Origin: Prochlorococcus sp. AH-736-N03
GTDB taxonomy: Bacteria; Cyanobacteriota; Cyanobacteriia; PCC-6307; Cyanobiaceae
Assembly (NCBI GenBank): GCA_028140765.1
Contig: JAOIOX010000006.1
Coordinates: 1 to 41,163 of the forward strand
Length of the DNA stretch: 41,163 nucleotides
Reading direction: 5' to 3'
Part shown: positions 11,401 to 22,412 of the stretch, piece by piece
Layout: each line of letters begins with the position of its first letter
Position numbering within the stretch: the stretch's first letter is position 1
The notes under the pieces: generated by a model
What the model was told of the DNA's origin: nothing
Databases searched by the model: none
What the model saw: only the letters and a program-made list of their open reading frames with translations
Made by a program: the position numbers and the translations under genes

Positions 11401-12608
11401 TTCAACTTGAGCATTCCTAGTTTTACTTTTAGAGGTGAATTTATAAACATCTTACTCATCACGTAAATTAGTCTTGGAAGTGGAAGTGTATTAGTAAGAA
11501 AACCTACCCATTCATTGGTTGATAATCTAAAGAAATTTGAGAAAAAGCTTCTTAATCTACTTTCGTCAAAACTCATCAATCTTCTTAGACCGTATTGGTA
11601 AAGTTTATGCCTTTGCGTTAACTCGTAAGGCCACAGAATTTCCCAACCTTTTGAAGCTAACTCAAATGAACTAAGATGAGGTTCTTTTAAAAAGATTGCT
11701 AATTTTTGTGCAAGGAGTGGAGCCCTTCGTAATAAAGATCCAACCATGTATCCTGATGCAGGATGAACCATACTTGCAGCACCTCCGAAACCAAGTACAA
11801 ATTGTTTTCTAAATGGGAGAGGTAAATTCATAGGGAAAAGGCAATTCTCTTCATGAAAAATTTCACTTACCTCAATACCTTTACTATTAAGTCTTTTATA
11901 AAGTCTTTTTTTAAGATTTTCTTGGGTTAATGCAGGGTAACTAGCTAATGAAGTTTCTTCAACAAAAAAAGTCTCGTTGCCAAGATCCATTGCATAAAGA
12001 AAGGAAGGAGATGATAACTTTTCTTCTTTGTTTAAATGATTTGGACGAAAATCCATTAGAACAAATTGTTCTTTATTAACAGGTGGTAATGTAAATTTAC
12101 CTACAATTCCGTAAGCCGCTTGTTGAGCGATTTCTTTTTGAAATGGTCTTTTTACAAATTTACTTTTATGACCACTTGCATCAATCACTAATCTCGCCTT
12201 TATTTTAAGACCTGAAAAACAAATTACCTCAGATAGTTTATTTTTTTCTTTAATGTCTTTTGCTGTTTCATTCAACCATTCAATCCCTTTACATTTTTTT
12301 AAAAGCTCATTTTGAAAGGCTTCCTGATTTATTAAACCATAATCGTAGTTATGCTTTGTCGGAGTATCCCCTTTTTTATTTTCCCCATCTCCAAAAAAAC
12401 TAACTGTTTTACACCATCGATGAGATAACAAGGTCTCTAACCCTAATTCTTCTAATTCAGATGCCCAGATACCATATGTATTCTCCCATTTTTGATTTGG
12501 AGATTTTGTTGATATTCCCTTAATGTTAAGATCCTGCTTGGCTAATTCTGAGGCTAAACATAATGCTGCAGGACCTGAACCTAAAATTAAAATATCAAGT
12601 ATTTCCAT
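11397..12608 (-). CDS. crtL: Lycopene cyclase (CrtL family, beta-type likely)
   Basis: 403-aa ORF; N-terminal FAD motif DILILGSGPAALCLASELA; GFGGAASMVHPASGYMVGSLLRRAP. Confidence 0.88.
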   Translation of the reverse strand: MEILDILILGSGPAALCLASELAKQDLNIKGISTKSPNQKWENTYGIWASELEELGLETLLSHRWCKTVSFFGDGENKKGDTPTKHNYDYGLINQEAFQNELLKKCKGIEWLNETAKDIKEKNKLSEVICFSGLKIKARLVIDASGHKSKFVKRPFQKEIAQQAAYGIVGKFTLPPVNKEQFVLMDFRPNHLNKEEKLSSPSFLYAMDLGNETFFVEETSLASYPALTQENLKKRLYKRLNSKGIEVSEIFHEENCLFPMNLPLPFRKQFVLGFGGAASMVHPASGYMVGSLLRRAPLLAQKLAIFLKEPHLSSFELASKGWEILWPYELTQRHKLYQYGLRRLMSFDESRLRSFFSNFFRLSTNEWVGFLTNTLPLPRLIYVMSKMFINSPLKVKLGMLKLN

Positions 12609-12632
12609 ATTATTTAGCTAACCATAAGGCCT

Positions 12633-15230
12633 TTAATTTTGTTCAACTGAGCTAGGTTGGTCTTTTCCCTCTATTTGTTCATGAGGTACCAATACCACTT
12701 CAGATAAATGATCACCGTCATCTAATCTTTGTAATTTTACTCCTGTAGCGGCTCTGGATTGCTGAGAGATTTTATCTGCGTTTGTCCTTACTATCACGCC
12801 TTTTTCGGTCACAAGTAGTAATTCTTCTCCCTCTCCAAGGACCTTCAAACAAACTAGCTGATCATATTTAATCCTAAATTTTATTGCTCTCAAACCCATG
12901 CCTGCTCTTTTTTGTAATCTAAACTGAGCTACAGGTACTCTCTTTCCTAGTCCAAATGCACTAGCAATCAATACCCATGGACCATCTGAAGAGTTTTCCT
13001 CAATATTATCATCAAGATCTTCTGTCGGATACTCAATCTTAGCCAATTGATCAACCAAATTAGAAGTTAAAACATCCATAGAAACTAGATTGTCTCCTTC
13101 TCTCAAGTTCATTGATTTTACCCCTCTTGCTGTTCTACCAAGTGGTCTTAATTCATTGATATCTAGTCTGAAATGAATTGCCATTCCTGTTTTAGATCCA
13201 ATTAAAACACTATCACCTTCTTTTGATAATCTAACCCAGGTTAGGGCATCTCCATCCTCAAGATTAATTGCTATTAGTCCATTTGAGCGAATTTTTGAGA
13301 AAGCAGAAAGTGCAGTTCTTTTTATGAAGCCAGCTTTTGTTAGCATTAATAAAAAACGATCGTCAACAAAAGAATCAACAGCAACTAGTGAGGTTATTTT
13401 CTCTTCTCTTGGAATTGGTAGAAGTTGAACCGATGGAGTTCCTTTTGCTGTTCTACTACTCATAGGAACCCTATATGCTGGTAGAGCATAAGCCACTCCT
13501 TTATCGCTGAAAAGCAAAAGAGTATCATGATCGTTGCAGCTTATAAATAATTTCACGTCATCATCTTCTTTGGTTTTTGTGCCAGCTTTACCCCTCGAAC
13601 CACGACTGGTAGATTCAAAATCATTAATAGGCATTCTTTTTAAATAACCTGCTTCAGTTAATAGAACTACGGATCTGTCATTAGCTATGAGATCAATATC
13701 ATCTAATCCGCCGCCTAAATCTAATATTTCTGTTTTCCTAGGAGAAGAGAATCTTTCATCGATCTTATTAAGTTCTTCAAGAATAATTTCAAAAATTCTT
13801 TCTTTACTATTTAATATTTGCTGATAAAGGTTAATTTTTTGGGTTAACTCATCATGTTCCCCTTTGATTTTATCTGCTTCTAGTGCTGTTAATCTTCTTA
13901 ACTGCATTTGTAGGATAGCATCTGCCTGTATGGAAGATAATTTATGGTCGTTTTGTAATTTTTCTCGAGCTGAAATTGAATCTTTCGCTGATCTTATTAG
14001 ATTTATAATTTCATCCATAGCATTTAATGCCAATAAAAGACCCTTTACAATATGATCTCTTTCTTCTGCCTTTTTTAATAAAAATGATGTTCTTCGTCTT
14101 ATTGTCTCAACCCTAAAATCTAAAAATACATCTAACATTTTCCTGAGTGAGAGTGTTGTGGGCTCTCCTTTTACTAAAGCTAGGATATTTGCACTAAAGT
14201 TATTTTGTAGAGGTGTTAACTTAAATAAATTATTTAAAACTACTTGTGGGTAGGCATCCCTTTTTAGTTCAATAACTATCCTCATCCCATCTCTATCACT
14301 TTCATCTCTAATATCAGAAATACCTTCTAATTTTTTTTCATTAACTAAGTCAGCAATTCTTTCTATCAATGCCGCTTTATTGGTTTGAAATGGCAACTCT
14401 GTAATAATTACTGCATCTTTCTCTGCTCTACCAATGGATTTAATTTGCTCAATATTTGCTACCCCTCTCATGGTTATTGACCCCCTTCCTGTTTTGAAAG
14501 TTTCTCTAATACCTTCTCTGCCTAAGATTTGACCACCTGTTGGAAAATCAGGCCCCTTAATTATTTCAAAAAGTTCACTATCTTCAATTGAAGGGTTTTT
14601 GATTATTGATTTAAGACCATTAATTAATTCTCCTAAGTTATGAGGTGGAATATTAGTTGCCATTCCTACTGCTATTCCTGATGACCCATTTAGAAGTAGT
14701 TGAGGAATCCTAGCAGGCAAAACTGTTGGCTCTTGCTGAGAACCGTCAAAATTATCGGCGAAATCCACCGTTTCAGATTCAATATCCTCTAATAAACTTT
14801 CATCCGTAAGGGACTGTAAACGAGATTCTGTATATCTCATTGCTGCTGGAGGGTCGTTATCAACAGAACCAAAGTTTCCATGGCCGTCTATGAGTGGCAT
14901 CCTCATAGAAAAATCCTGGGCCATCCTAACCAAAGCATCATAAACAGCAGTATCGCCATGAGGGTGGTATTTACCAAGTACTTCTCCCACAACTCTTGCG
15001 CATTTTCTGTATGGTCTACCGCTAGTTAAACCAAGTTCATACATTGCATAAAGAATTCTTCTGTGAACAGGCTTTAATCCATCTCTTGCATCTGGAAGAG
15101 CACGACCAACTATAACGCTCATTGCATACTCAAGATATGAGCGAGACATCTCATTTCTTAGGTCAGTCTGAATAATTCGGTCATTATCTTCGCTTAATCC
15201 TGAGTTATCGGAATCTAAAATATCAGACAT
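12633..15230 (-). CDS. gyrA: DNA gyrase subunit A
   Basis: 865-aa [36 protein letters not shown], catalytic Tyr region [10 protein letters not shown], GyrA-box-like QKRAGMG. Confidence 0.97.
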   Translation of the reverse strand: MSDILDSDNSGLSEDNDRIIQTDLRNEMSRSYLEYAMSVIVGRALPDARDGLKPVHRRILYAMYELGLTSGRPYRKCARVVGEVLGKYHPHGDTAVYDALVRMAQDFSMRMPLIDGHGNFGSVDNDPPAAMRYTESRLQSLTDESLLEDIESETVDFADNFDGSQQEPTVLPARIPQLLLNGSSGIAVGMATNIPPHNLGELINGLKSIIKNPSIEDSELFEIIKGPDFPTGGQILGREGIRETFKTGRGSITMRGVANIEQIKSIGRAEKDAVIITELPFQTNKAALIERIADLVNEKKLEGISDIRDESDRDGMRIVIELKRDAYPQVVLNNLFKLTPLQNNFSANILALVKGEPTTLSLRKMLDVFLDFRVETIRRRTSFLLKKAEERDHIVKGLLLALNAMDEIINLIRSAKDSISAREKLQNDHKLSSIQADAILQMQLRRLTALEADKIKGEHDELTQKINLYQQILNSKERIFEIILEELNKIDERFSSPRKTEILDLGGGLDDIDLIANDRSVVLLTEAGYLKRMPINDFESTSRGSRGKAGTKTKEDDDVKLFISCNDHDTLLLFSDKGVAYALPAYRVPMSSRTAKGTPSVQLLPIPREEKITSLVAVDSFVDDRFLLMLTKAGFIKRTALSAFSKIRSNGLIAINLEDGDALTWVRLSKEGDSVLIGSKTGMAIHFRLDINELRPLGRTARGVKSMNLREGDNLVSMDVLTSNLVDQLAKIEYPTEDLDDNIEENSSDGPWVLIASAFGLGKRVPVAQFRLQKRAGMGLRAIKFRIKYDQLVCLKVLGEGEELLLVTEKGVIVRTNADKISQQSRAATGVKLQRLDDGDHLSEVVLVPHEQIEGKDQPSSVEQN

Positions 15231-15410
15231 ACAAGAATCTTTTTTTTAATAATAATCGCTGATTGTCATAATGAATAAAAAAAAAGATTTATTTAATTCC
15301 CAAATACTCACATTTACACACAATTCAAAATAAAACCTGTTGTTTTTGAATAAACCTTGGCTTATTGCCCCTTTACTTGTTAATTTAATCAGAATAAGAA
15401 GAAAACTATC

Positions 15411-16574
15411 GTGAATATTGAACTTGGTTTAAATAAAAAAGTCAGACGGGCTTATGGCATTGATGAAATAGCTTTAGTCCCTGGGAAAAGAACACTTGAT
15501 TACGATTTAACTGATCCTTCTTGGTCAATAGGTGATTTCAAAAGAGAAGTTCCGATCGTAGCTAGTGCCATGGATAGTGTTGTCGATGTCAATACGGCTG
15601 TAGAGCTCACAAAATTAGGTTGCCTAGGGGTTATTAATATGGAGGGCGTACAAACACGATATGAAAACCCTGATGAAATATTGAATGAAATAGCATCAGT
15701 CGGGAAGAATGAATTTGTCCCATTAATGCAGAAGATATACAGTGAACCGGTCAAGGAGGAATTGATTTTAAAAAGAATAAATGAGGTCAAAGAAAAAGGA
15801 GGTATCGCAGCTTTTAGTGGGACTCCTCAAGCTGCCATCAAGTTTAAAGAAACACTTAATAATTCCAAAATAGATTTATTTTTTCTGCAAGGAACAGTTG
15901 TTTCAACTGAACATCTTGGTATGGAAGGTAAGGAAACCTTAAATATTAAAGATCTCTGTCAATCTACGAATGTCCCAGTTGTAGCTGGTAATTGTGTCAC
16001 TTACGAAGTTGCAAAACTTCTCATGGATGCTGGAGTTGCAGGATTGATGGTTGGGATAGGGCCCGGAGCGGCATGTACATCAAGAGGAGTATTGGGAATT
16101 GGAATCCCTCAAGCAACTGCAATTGCTGATTGTAGTGCGGCAAGAAATGATTACTTTGAAGAAAGTGGTCGTTATATTCCTATTATTGGTGATGGAGGAA
16201 TTGTTACTGGCGGAGATATTTGTAAATGTTTAGCATGTGGAGCAGATGCTGTAATGATTGGATCACCAATAGCTAAATCCTCAAATGCTCCAGGTAAGGG
16301 ATTTCACTGGGGTATGGCTACTCCAAGTCCAGTATTGCCGAGGGGTACAAGAATTGAAGTTGGTTCTACAGGTTCCTTGGAAAGGATAATTAAAGGCCCG
16401 GCCCTGCTAGATGATGGGACACATAACTTATTAGGAGCTATTAGAACATCAATGAGTACTCTTGGGGCAAAAAACATTAAAGAAATGCAAGAAGTTGAAA
16501 TAGTTATCGCACCATCGCTTCTTACGGAGGGTAAGGTTTATCAAAAAGCTCAGCAGCTCGGGATGGGCAAGTAA
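15411..16574 (+). CDS. guaB: IMP dehydrogenase family protein, GuaB3-type (no CBS/Bateman domain)
   Basis: 387-aa ORF (GTG start); DEIALVPG, MDSVVD, catalytic loop GIGPGAACTSRGVLGIGIPQ; length too short for a CBS pair. Confidence 0.88.
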   Translation: MNIELGLNKKVRRAYGIDEIALVPGKRTLDYDLTDPSWSIGDFKREVPIVASAMDSVVDVNTAVELTKLGCLGVINMEGVQTRYENPDEILNEIASVGKNEFVPLMQKIYSEPVKEELILKRINEVKEKGGIAAFSGTPQAAIKFKETLNNSKIDLFFLQGTVVSTEHLGMEGKETLNIKDLCQSTNVPVVAGNCVTYEVAKLLMDAGVAGLMVGIGPGAACTSRGVLGIGIPQATAIADCSAARNDYFEESGRYIPIIGDGGIVTGGDICKCLACGADAVMIGSPIAKSSNAPGKGFHWGMATPSPVLPRGTRIEVGSTGSLERIIKGPALLDDGTHNLLGAIRTSMSTLGAKNIKEMQEVEIVIAPSLLTEGKVYQKAQQLGMGK

Positions 16575-16656
16575 TTCATCTAGAGTAAAACGAGAAAACC
16601 TTAGTGAATAAGTTATTAAATTGAAAAAATTTCTAATTAGGAGTTATTATTAAATC

Positions 16657-16713
16657 ATGGGGGAAACCCCATACTCCTCACACACTAAATCGCCCGATTA
16701 ATCGGGCTTTTTT
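16657..16713 (+). ncRNA. yfr1: Yfr1 small regulatory RNA (boundaries approximate)
   Basis: 5' hairpin ATGGGG-GAAA-CCCCAT (16657-16672), unpaired ACTCCTCACACAC element (from 16673), then GC-rich terminator hairpin GCCCGATTAATCGGGC plus T6; located between the guaB-family gene and trxA, as known for Prochlorococcus Yfr1. Confidence 0.93.
16692..16713 (+). terminator. Rho-independent terminator (3' end of Yfr1)
   Basis: Perfect inverted repeat GCCCGATTAATCGGGC (16692-16707) followed by TTTTTT. Confidence 0.92.
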
Positions 16714-16804
16714 AGATATTTTGTTACTTATATTATTTTATCTGTAATGAAATCATCACTTAAAAGAATTGCCTGCTAAATTTTCAAAAAGGAATACTTA
16801 AATT

Positions 16805-17128
16805 ATGTCATCAGCTCCAGCCGTAACTGATTCTTCATTTGACAAAGATGTACTGCAAAGTGATCTACCAGTATTGGTTGATTTTTGGGCACCATGGTGC
16901 GGTCCATGTAGGATGGTTGCACCAGTTGTAGAAGAAATCTCAAAAGACTTTGAAGGGAAAATTAAAGTTTTTAAATTAAACACTGATGAGAATCCAAATG
17001 TTGCCAGTCAATACGGAATTAGAAGTATTCCTACATTAATGATCTTTAAAGGAGGTCAAAAGGTCGATACCGTTGTTGGTGCTGTGCCAAAAGCAACTCT
17101 TTCGAGCACTTTAACTAAGCATTTATAA
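16805..17128 (+). CDS. trxA: Thioredoxin
   Basis: 107-aa [23 protein letters not shown]. Confidence 0.97.
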   Translation: MSSAPAVTDSSFDKDVLQSDLPVLVDFWAPWCGPCRMVAPVVEEISKDFEGKIKVFKLNTDENPNVASQYGIRSIPTLMIFKGGQKVDTVVGAVPKATLSSTLTKHL

Positions 17129-17139
17129 ATTTAAAAGCT

Positions 17140-17757
17140 TTGCATAAAATTGGACTAATAGACTATGGGATGGGTAATATTCATTCTGTAACAAAATCTC
17201 TAGAAAGTCTTGGAGAAGAAATCATATTAATTAAAAAATTTAATGACTCTAAGCTTTGTAAAGCAATAATACTTCCTGGAGTGGGTGCGTTTGATCCAGC
17301 TATGAATAATCTCATAGAGACTGATTTGATAAGTGATTTGAAAAATTGGATTAAAAGTGGGAAGTCTTTTTTGGGGATATGTTTAGGCCTACAACTCCTT
17401 TTTGAATCAAGTGATGAAGGAAAGGTTCAAGGGCTGGGAATTTTAAAAGGAAATATACAAAAAATTCCTAATATTGTTAACCAAAGAATTCCACACATGG
17501 GTTGGTGCCAACTTTTACCTACAAAACCAAATACTTTATTAGAGCTAGAAGAATTAAATAATTGGGTCTATTTTGTACATTCCTATCATGCAATACCAGT
17601 TGATTCAAAGATTATCGCAGCTCAGGTTGATTATGGTTCTGAAAAATTAACTGCAATGATTGAGAATGATAATTTATTGGCCTGTCAATTTCATCCGGAA
17701 AAATCTGGAAAAACCGGCGAAAAACTTTTGAGAAGATGGCTTTGTAATATTCAATAA
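17140..17757 (+). CDS. hisH: Imidazole glycerol phosphate synthase, glutamine amidotransferase subunit
   Basis: 205-aa ORF (TTG start); GLIDYGMGNIHSV, FLGICLGLQLLFESSDEG, CQFHPEKSG. Confidence 0.96.
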   Translation: MHKIGLIDYGMGNIHSVTKSLESLGEEIILIKKFNDSKLCKAIILPGVGAFDPAMNNLIETDLISDLKNWIKSGKSFLGICLGLQLLFESSDEGKVQGLGILKGNIQKIPNIVNQRIPHMGWCQLLPTKPNTLLELEELNNWVYFVHSYHAIPVDSKIIAAQVDYGSEKLTAMIENDNLLACQFHPEKSGKTGEKLLRRWLCNIQ

Positions 17758-17770
17758 TTGATAATTACTG

Positions 17771-18370
17771 ATGAAGACAAACTTAAGATTAATAGGTGGT
17801 AAAAAACTCCAAAGTCCAAATAATTCTCATACCAGACCAACAACTTTGAGAGTGAGAGAAGCTGTATTTAATATTCTGAACAGTAGAGTTGAAAACAGTA
17901 ACTGGTTAGATTTATTTAGTGGAACAGGGGCTATATCTTGTGAAGCCTATAATCACGGGGCAAGAAAAATACTTGCAATTGAAAAAAACAAAACCAACTC
18001 AAAAATTTGCTTAGAAAATTTACTCTCGTTGGAGAATATAGAGAATAGGAGAAATGATATCGAAGTTATTTGTAAAGACGTTTTGAAATGGACAAAACCT
18101 AATTATGAGAGAAAATTATCATCTAGAAATATGGATTTAAACAAATTAAAATTTGATTTTGTTTATCTAGATCCTCCATACAATCTAGATTTCCATGAAT
18201 TAGTTTTAAATCAATTATTTAATTGTAATATTTTAAAAAAAGATTCAACAGTTATTTGTGAACATTCTCCAGAACTATTTATTAAAAAAAGTACTTTGTG
18301 GGAAACTATAGATGTACGAAATTATGGGCAATCAAGATTAACATTTTTAATCAATGTCCAGCATCCCTGA
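17771..18370 (+). CDS. rsmD: 16S rRNA (guanine966-N2)-methyltransferase RsmD
   Basis: 199-aa [43 protein letters not shown]. Confidence 0.92.
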   Translation: MKTNLRLIGGKKLQSPNNSHTRPTTLRVREAVFNILNSRVENSNWLDLFSGTGAISCEAYNHGARKILAIEKNKTNSKICLENLLSLENIENRRNDIEVICKDVLKWTKPNYERKLSSRNMDLNKLKFDFVYLDPPYNLDFHELVLNQLFNCNILKKDSTVICEHSPELFIKKSTLWETIDVRNYGQSRLTFLINVQHP

Positions 18371-18466
18371 ACCTCTTCTGTATTGATTCCATGCGCTTAT
18401 GAATAATCCAAGAAGAGTTATTGGAACTAACCCTAAAACAATTCCACATAGAAGAGGCTCGATCAT
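18347..18466 (-). CDS. petG: Cytochrome b6f complex subunit PetG
   Basis: 39-aa protein [39 protein letters not shown]; internal ATG of the listed 69-aa ORF matches the canonical PetG start. Confidence 0.93.
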   Translation of the reverse strand: MIEPLLCGIVLGLVPITLLGLFISAWNQYRRGSGMLDID

Positions 18467-18521
18467 TTTTTTGCCTTTTTTTAATTTCTCACTCACAATT
18501 GTTACATAGAGACTATTTTTT

Positions 18522-18908
18522 GTGTCAACATCTTCATCAACTGCAGCAGAAAGCAACTTTAAGAGAGAATTCTTAAAAATTTTTTTTGTTGTATTGGGAG
18601 TTTTATTGATTTGTTTTTCAATATTTTTCGTAAATCATCATGACAATAATAAATATATTATTGAAACTCTTGAGCTTAATGGATCTGCTGAGGAGGGAGA
18701 TGCTCTTTTTAAGATAAATTGTGTTGGATGTCATGGAATTACAGCGAGAGGATTAGTTGGGCCAGACTTACACTCAATAACTCAACGTTTGAGTGATAAA
18801 GAGATAATAAAACAAGTTACTGGAGGCCTCACTCCTCCCATGCCAAGTTTTGAAATTGATTCTGTAAATATGTCCAATTTATTAAAATATCTTCATAGCC
18901 TTGAATAA
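18522..18908 (+). CDS. c-type cytochrome, single heme, membrane-anchored (CytM-like)
   Basis: 128-aa ORF; N-terminal TM segment, heme site CVGCH, distal region GLTPPMPSF. Confidence 0.82.
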   Translation: MSTSSSTAAESNFKREFLKIFFVVLGVLLICFSIFFVNHHDNNKYIIETLELNGSAEEGDALFKINCVGCHGITARGLVGPDLHSITQRLSDKEIIKQVTGGLTPPMPSFEIDSVNMSNLLKYLHSLE

Positions 18909-18910
18909 TT

Positions 18911-19654
18911 TTGGGAAAAAATTTTTCTAATTTAAAGGTAATTTTAGTTGAACCAAATGGCCCTTTAAATGTAGGAAGCGTTGCTAGATTATGCAGTAAT
19001 TTTGAAGTTGATGAATTAAGAATTGTTGCTCCTAAATGCGATATATTTTCTTTAGAAGCAAGAAAAATGGCTCTAAAAGGACAAAAATTCCTTAAACATT
19101 GTAAGGTTTTTGATGATCTTCGAAAAGCAGTTGATGACTGTGATTTAGTCCTAGCCTCTTGTGGAAGGATTGATGTAAATAAAGATTCATTTTTTGTATC
19201 TTCTGAAGATATATTTGATTGGACTTTATCCTTTAAGAAGATAAATAATTTAGCAATTATATTTGGAAGAGAAGATAGAGGTTTAACTAACAATGAATTG
19301 CTTCTAGCAAATAAAACTTTTAATATTCCAACTTCCCAGGATAATCATTCATTAAATCTTTCTCACGCTGTTTCAATAGTTTTGTATGAATTAAATAAGT
19401 CTTCTAAAAAGAATTTAAATAATGAATTAAGAGTTTTTAACTTAGCATCATCGAAAGAAGTGCATGATACATTTGTGGAGATAGAGGAAATGCTTTTGCG
19501 GGTAGGTTATTTATTAAAACATACCTCTAAGGCAAAAATCAGTAAATTTAAGAATTTTATTTTGAGGGCAAATACATCAATGCACGAAATAAATGTTTTA
19601 AGAGGAATCGTCCATCAAATAAACTGGTTTTTGAACAATTCAAAAAAAAAATAA
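18911..19654 (+). CDS. SpoU/TrmJ-family tRNA/rRNA methyltransferase
   Basis: 247-aa ORF (TTG start); VEPNGPLNVGSVARLCSNF, FGREDRGLTNNEL, LNLSHAVSIVLYEL. Confidence 0.9.
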   Translation: MGKNFSNLKVILVEPNGPLNVGSVARLCSNFEVDELRIVAPKCDIFSLEARKMALKGQKFLKHCKVFDDLRKAVDDCDLVLASCGRIDVNKDSFFVSSEDIFDWTLSFKKINNLAIIFGREDRGLTNNELLLANKTFNIPTSQDNHSLNLSHAVSIVLYELNKSSKKNLNNELRVFNLASSKEVHDTFVEIEEMLLRVGYLLKHTSKAKISKFKNFILRANTSMHEINVLRGIVHQINWFLNNSKKK

Positions 19655-19775
19655 GTAAGTATGAATTTGATTAGTTATCATCCATTTCTTATTTTAATTT
19701 GATAGGGATATTTACTAAAAACATTTTCTGAAGTAGCATCTATTGATCATTGGAATATTTTAGAAAACTAAAACT

Positions 19776-20864
19776 GTGCCTACAACGAAGAAAAGAAGGG
19801 TTTTCCCTTTCACAGCAGTAATTGGTCAAGAAGAAATGAAATTGGCTCTCTTATTAAATGTTATTGATCCAAGAATTGGAGGAGTGATGATAATGGGTGA
19901 TAGAGGGACGGGAAAGTCTACTACAATCAGAGCCTTAGCTGATTTGTTGCCTGCAATCGATGTTGTTAAAGACGATCCATACAATAGTTCACTAGTCGAT
20001 CCTGATTTACAAAGTAAAGAAGTTTTGGAAAAAATCACTCAAGGAGAAAATCTAGAGAGTATTCAAAAACAAGTACCTATGGTTGACTTGCCTTTAGGCG
20101 CTACGGAAGACAGGCTTTGTGGAACCATTGATATAGAGAAGGCTTTGAGCGAAGGTGTTAAGGCATTCGAGCCAGGTCTATTAGCAAAAGCTAATAGGGG
20201 TTTACTATACGTTGATGAAGTGAATTTACTTGATGATCATTTAGTTGATGTACTTTTAGATTCGGCCGCTTCTGGATGGAATACAGTTGAAAGGGAAGGG
20301 GTCTCAGTTCGACATCCTGCGAGGTTTGTCCTTATTGGTTCAGGAAATCCAGAAGAAGGTGAATTAAGGCCTCAACTATTGGACAGGTTTGGAATGAGTG
20401 TTGAAGTTAAGACAGTTAGAGATGCTGAATTAAGAGTTCAAGTAGTTGATCAAAGAACTTCTTTTGATGATAATCCTGATGAGTTTTCATTGAGCGTTGA
20501 GAAACAACAGGATGAACTTCAACAAAAAGTTATTAAAGCACAAGAAATATTAAATTCTGTTCATATGGATGATGACTTAAGATTAAATATTTCTGCAATC
20601 TGCGGAGAACTAGATGTGGATGGTTTGCGTGGAGATATTGTTACAAATCGTTCAGCAAGGGCAATTGCAGCATTTGAGGGCAGAACTGAAGTGCAAGAAG
20701 ATGACATTGCAAGGGTAATTTCTTGTTCTTTAAGACATAGACTTAGAAAAGATCCCTTAGAACAAGTTGATTCAGGAGAAAGAGTTATTCAAGCTTTTTG
20801 TAAAGTATTTGATTTAGATGAGAAAGAAAACCTTTCAAAATTCCAATTGTCTGCTGAAGCTTAA
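19776..20864 (+). CDS. chlI: Magnesium chelatase ATPase subunit I
   Basis: 362-aa ORF (GTG start); [71 protein letters not shown]. Confidence 0.96.
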   Translation: MPTTKKRRVFPFTAVIGQEEMKLALLLNVIDPRIGGVMIMGDRGTGKSTTIRALADLLPAIDVVKDDPYNSSLVDPDLQSKEVLEKITQGENLESIQKQVPMVDLPLGATEDRLCGTIDIEKALSEGVKAFEPGLLAKANRGLLYVDEVNLLDDHLVDVLLDSAASGWNTVEREGVSVRHPARFVLIGSGNPEEGELRPQLLDRFGMSVEVKTVRDAELRVQVVDQRTSFDDNPDEFSLSVEKQQDELQQKVIKAQEILNSVHMDDDLRLNISAICGELDVDGLRGDIVTNRSARAIAAFEGRTEVQEDDIARVISCSLRHRLRKDPLEQVDSGERVIQAFCKVFDLDEKENLSKFQLSAEA

Positions 20865-20869
20865 TAAAA

Positions 20870-21343
20870 GTGAGAATAATTGGGATTGACCCTGGATTAG
20901 CTAGAGTTGGTTATGGAATAATTGAGATAGAAAATGAAAGAAAGATATTATTAGATTGCGGCGTTATTGAGACAGGTAAAGATAAAAAAGAAGAAGATAG
21001 ACTTTATGAGATATTCCAAGATCTTAATGAATTAATAAATCATTGGAACCCAACTTCAGCGGCAGTAGAAAAATTTTTCTTTTACAGGTCAAGTACTACC
21101 ATTAGTGTGGTCCAGGCCAGAGGCGTGATTATGATGGTATTGGCCTCTAAAAAAATTCATGTTAGTGAGTATTCACCTGCTCAGATAAAATTAACAATTG
21201 CTGGTTCTGGAAAGGCCTCTAAGAAAGATATTCTTGATGCTGTTATGTATAACTTAGATCTTAACAAACCTCCAAAACCTGATGATTCAGCAGATGCATT
21301 GGCTATAGCACTCACAAAACTAAATGAGGATGGCTTTAACTGA
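20870..21343 (+). CDS. ruvC: Holliday junction resolvase RuvC
   Basis: 157-aa ORF (GTG start); [27 protein letters not shown]. Confidence 0.95.
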   Translation: MRIIGIDPGLARVGYGIIEIENERKILLDCGVIETGKDKKEEDRLYEIFQDLNELINHWNPTSAAVEKFFFYRSSTTISVVQARGVIMMVLASKKIHVSEYSPAQIKLTIAGSGKASKKDILDAVMYNLDLNKPPKPDDSADALAIALTKLNEDGFN

Positions 21344-21352
21344 AAATTTAAT

Positions 21353-21910
21353 ATGATGATCTTTGAAAATAAGAAATTGGAGAGGGATACGTTTAGAAAA
21401 TTAAGAGATGGGATTTCTCTTAATCAAAGAGAAAATGTAGAAAAGAATGTAAGATTATATATTGATTCATTTGTTAAGGGATATAAAAATATTGGTTATA
21501 TAGCCATATATTGGCCTCTAAAAAATGAAGTTGATATAAGAAGTCTTAAGAAAAAATTTACTTTAGCTTTGCCAAGATGTAAAGATAAAAATGAATTGTT
21601 TTTTTATCCATGGGATGAAAAACCTCTCACAAAAGATTCTGAGGGGATACTAAGTCCAAATAACTCTTTTTCATTAAGTTATAACCAGATAAGTATAATT
21701 TTTGTCCCATGTCTTTCTGTAGATAAAAATTTAACAAGATTAGGTTATGGAGGAGGTTATTTTGATAAATTAAGGATAGATAATAATTGGAGAAATGTTC
21801 CGTGCATTGGAGTTTTAACTTCCAATTGTGTAAGTACGATTCCATTAACCAGAGCTGATTGGGACATTCCTTTATCAGGATTTATCACAGAAAAAGAAAT
21901 ATTTGTATAA
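21353..21910 (+). CDS. 5-formyltetrahydrofolate cyclo-ligase
   Basis: 185-aa ORF; IFVPCLSVDKNLTRLGYGGGYFDKL. Confidence 0.9.
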   Translation: MMIFENKKLERDTFRKLRDGISLNQRENVEKNVRLYIDSFVKGYKNIGYIAIYWPLKNEVDIRSLKKKFTLALPRCKDKNELFFYPWDEKPLTKDSEGILSPNNSFSLSYNQISIIFVPCLSVDKNLTRLGYGGGYFDKLRIDNNWRNVPCIGVLTSNCVSTIPLTRADWDIPLSGFITEKEIFV

Positions 21911-21939
21911 TAGAGAACTTATAAAGAGATTAATTTATA

Positions 21940-22368
21940 GTGTTTAAAATGGAAAATCAGGAAAAATACAATAATTTATCAAGATTAGTAGAAAAGTTGA
22001 AGAAATCAGAAGATCCAAAAAGAAAATATGAATACATTTTGTGGTTAGGGAAAAAATTGAAAGAACCAGATAATGAAATCCTTGTTGAAGAAAATAAAGT
22101 TAAGGGATGCGTTTCAGAAGTTTTTGTTAAGGCAAATATTAAAGGTGGTAAATTATTTTGGGAAGGATATTCTGATGCCCTAATAACCAAGGGTTTATTG
22201 GCATTTTTAATTAATGGGTTAAATGAGTTAACACCAAAAGAGGTTATTAAAATAGATAAGAAATTTATTGAAGATACTGGTTTGAAATCAAGTTTAACTC
22301 CTTCTCGGTCAAATGGTTTTTTAAATATATTGCTGAAAATGCAGTCTCAAGCAAATGAATTTTTGTAG
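21940..22368 (+). CDS. sufE: SufE-family Fe-S cluster assembly protein
   Basis: 142-aa ORF; EENKVKGCVSEVFV active-site Cys context, SDALITKGLLAFL. Confidence 0.93.
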   Translation: MFKMENQEKYNNLSRLVEKLKKSEDPKRKYEYILWLGKKLKEPDNEILVEENKVKGCVSEVFVKANIKGGKLFWEGYSDALITKGLLAFLINGLNELTPKEVIKIDKKFIEDTGLKSSLTPSRSNGFLNILLKMQSQANEFL

Positions 22369-22412
22369 GCCTAATAATATAAAATTAAATTCAAAGTTAA
22401 AAGAAATAAAAA

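Noticed and set aside
18829-19293. 154-aa minus ORF antisense to the RNA methyltransferase gene
   Set aside because: Fully inside well-supported coding sequence on the other strand; no recognisable domain
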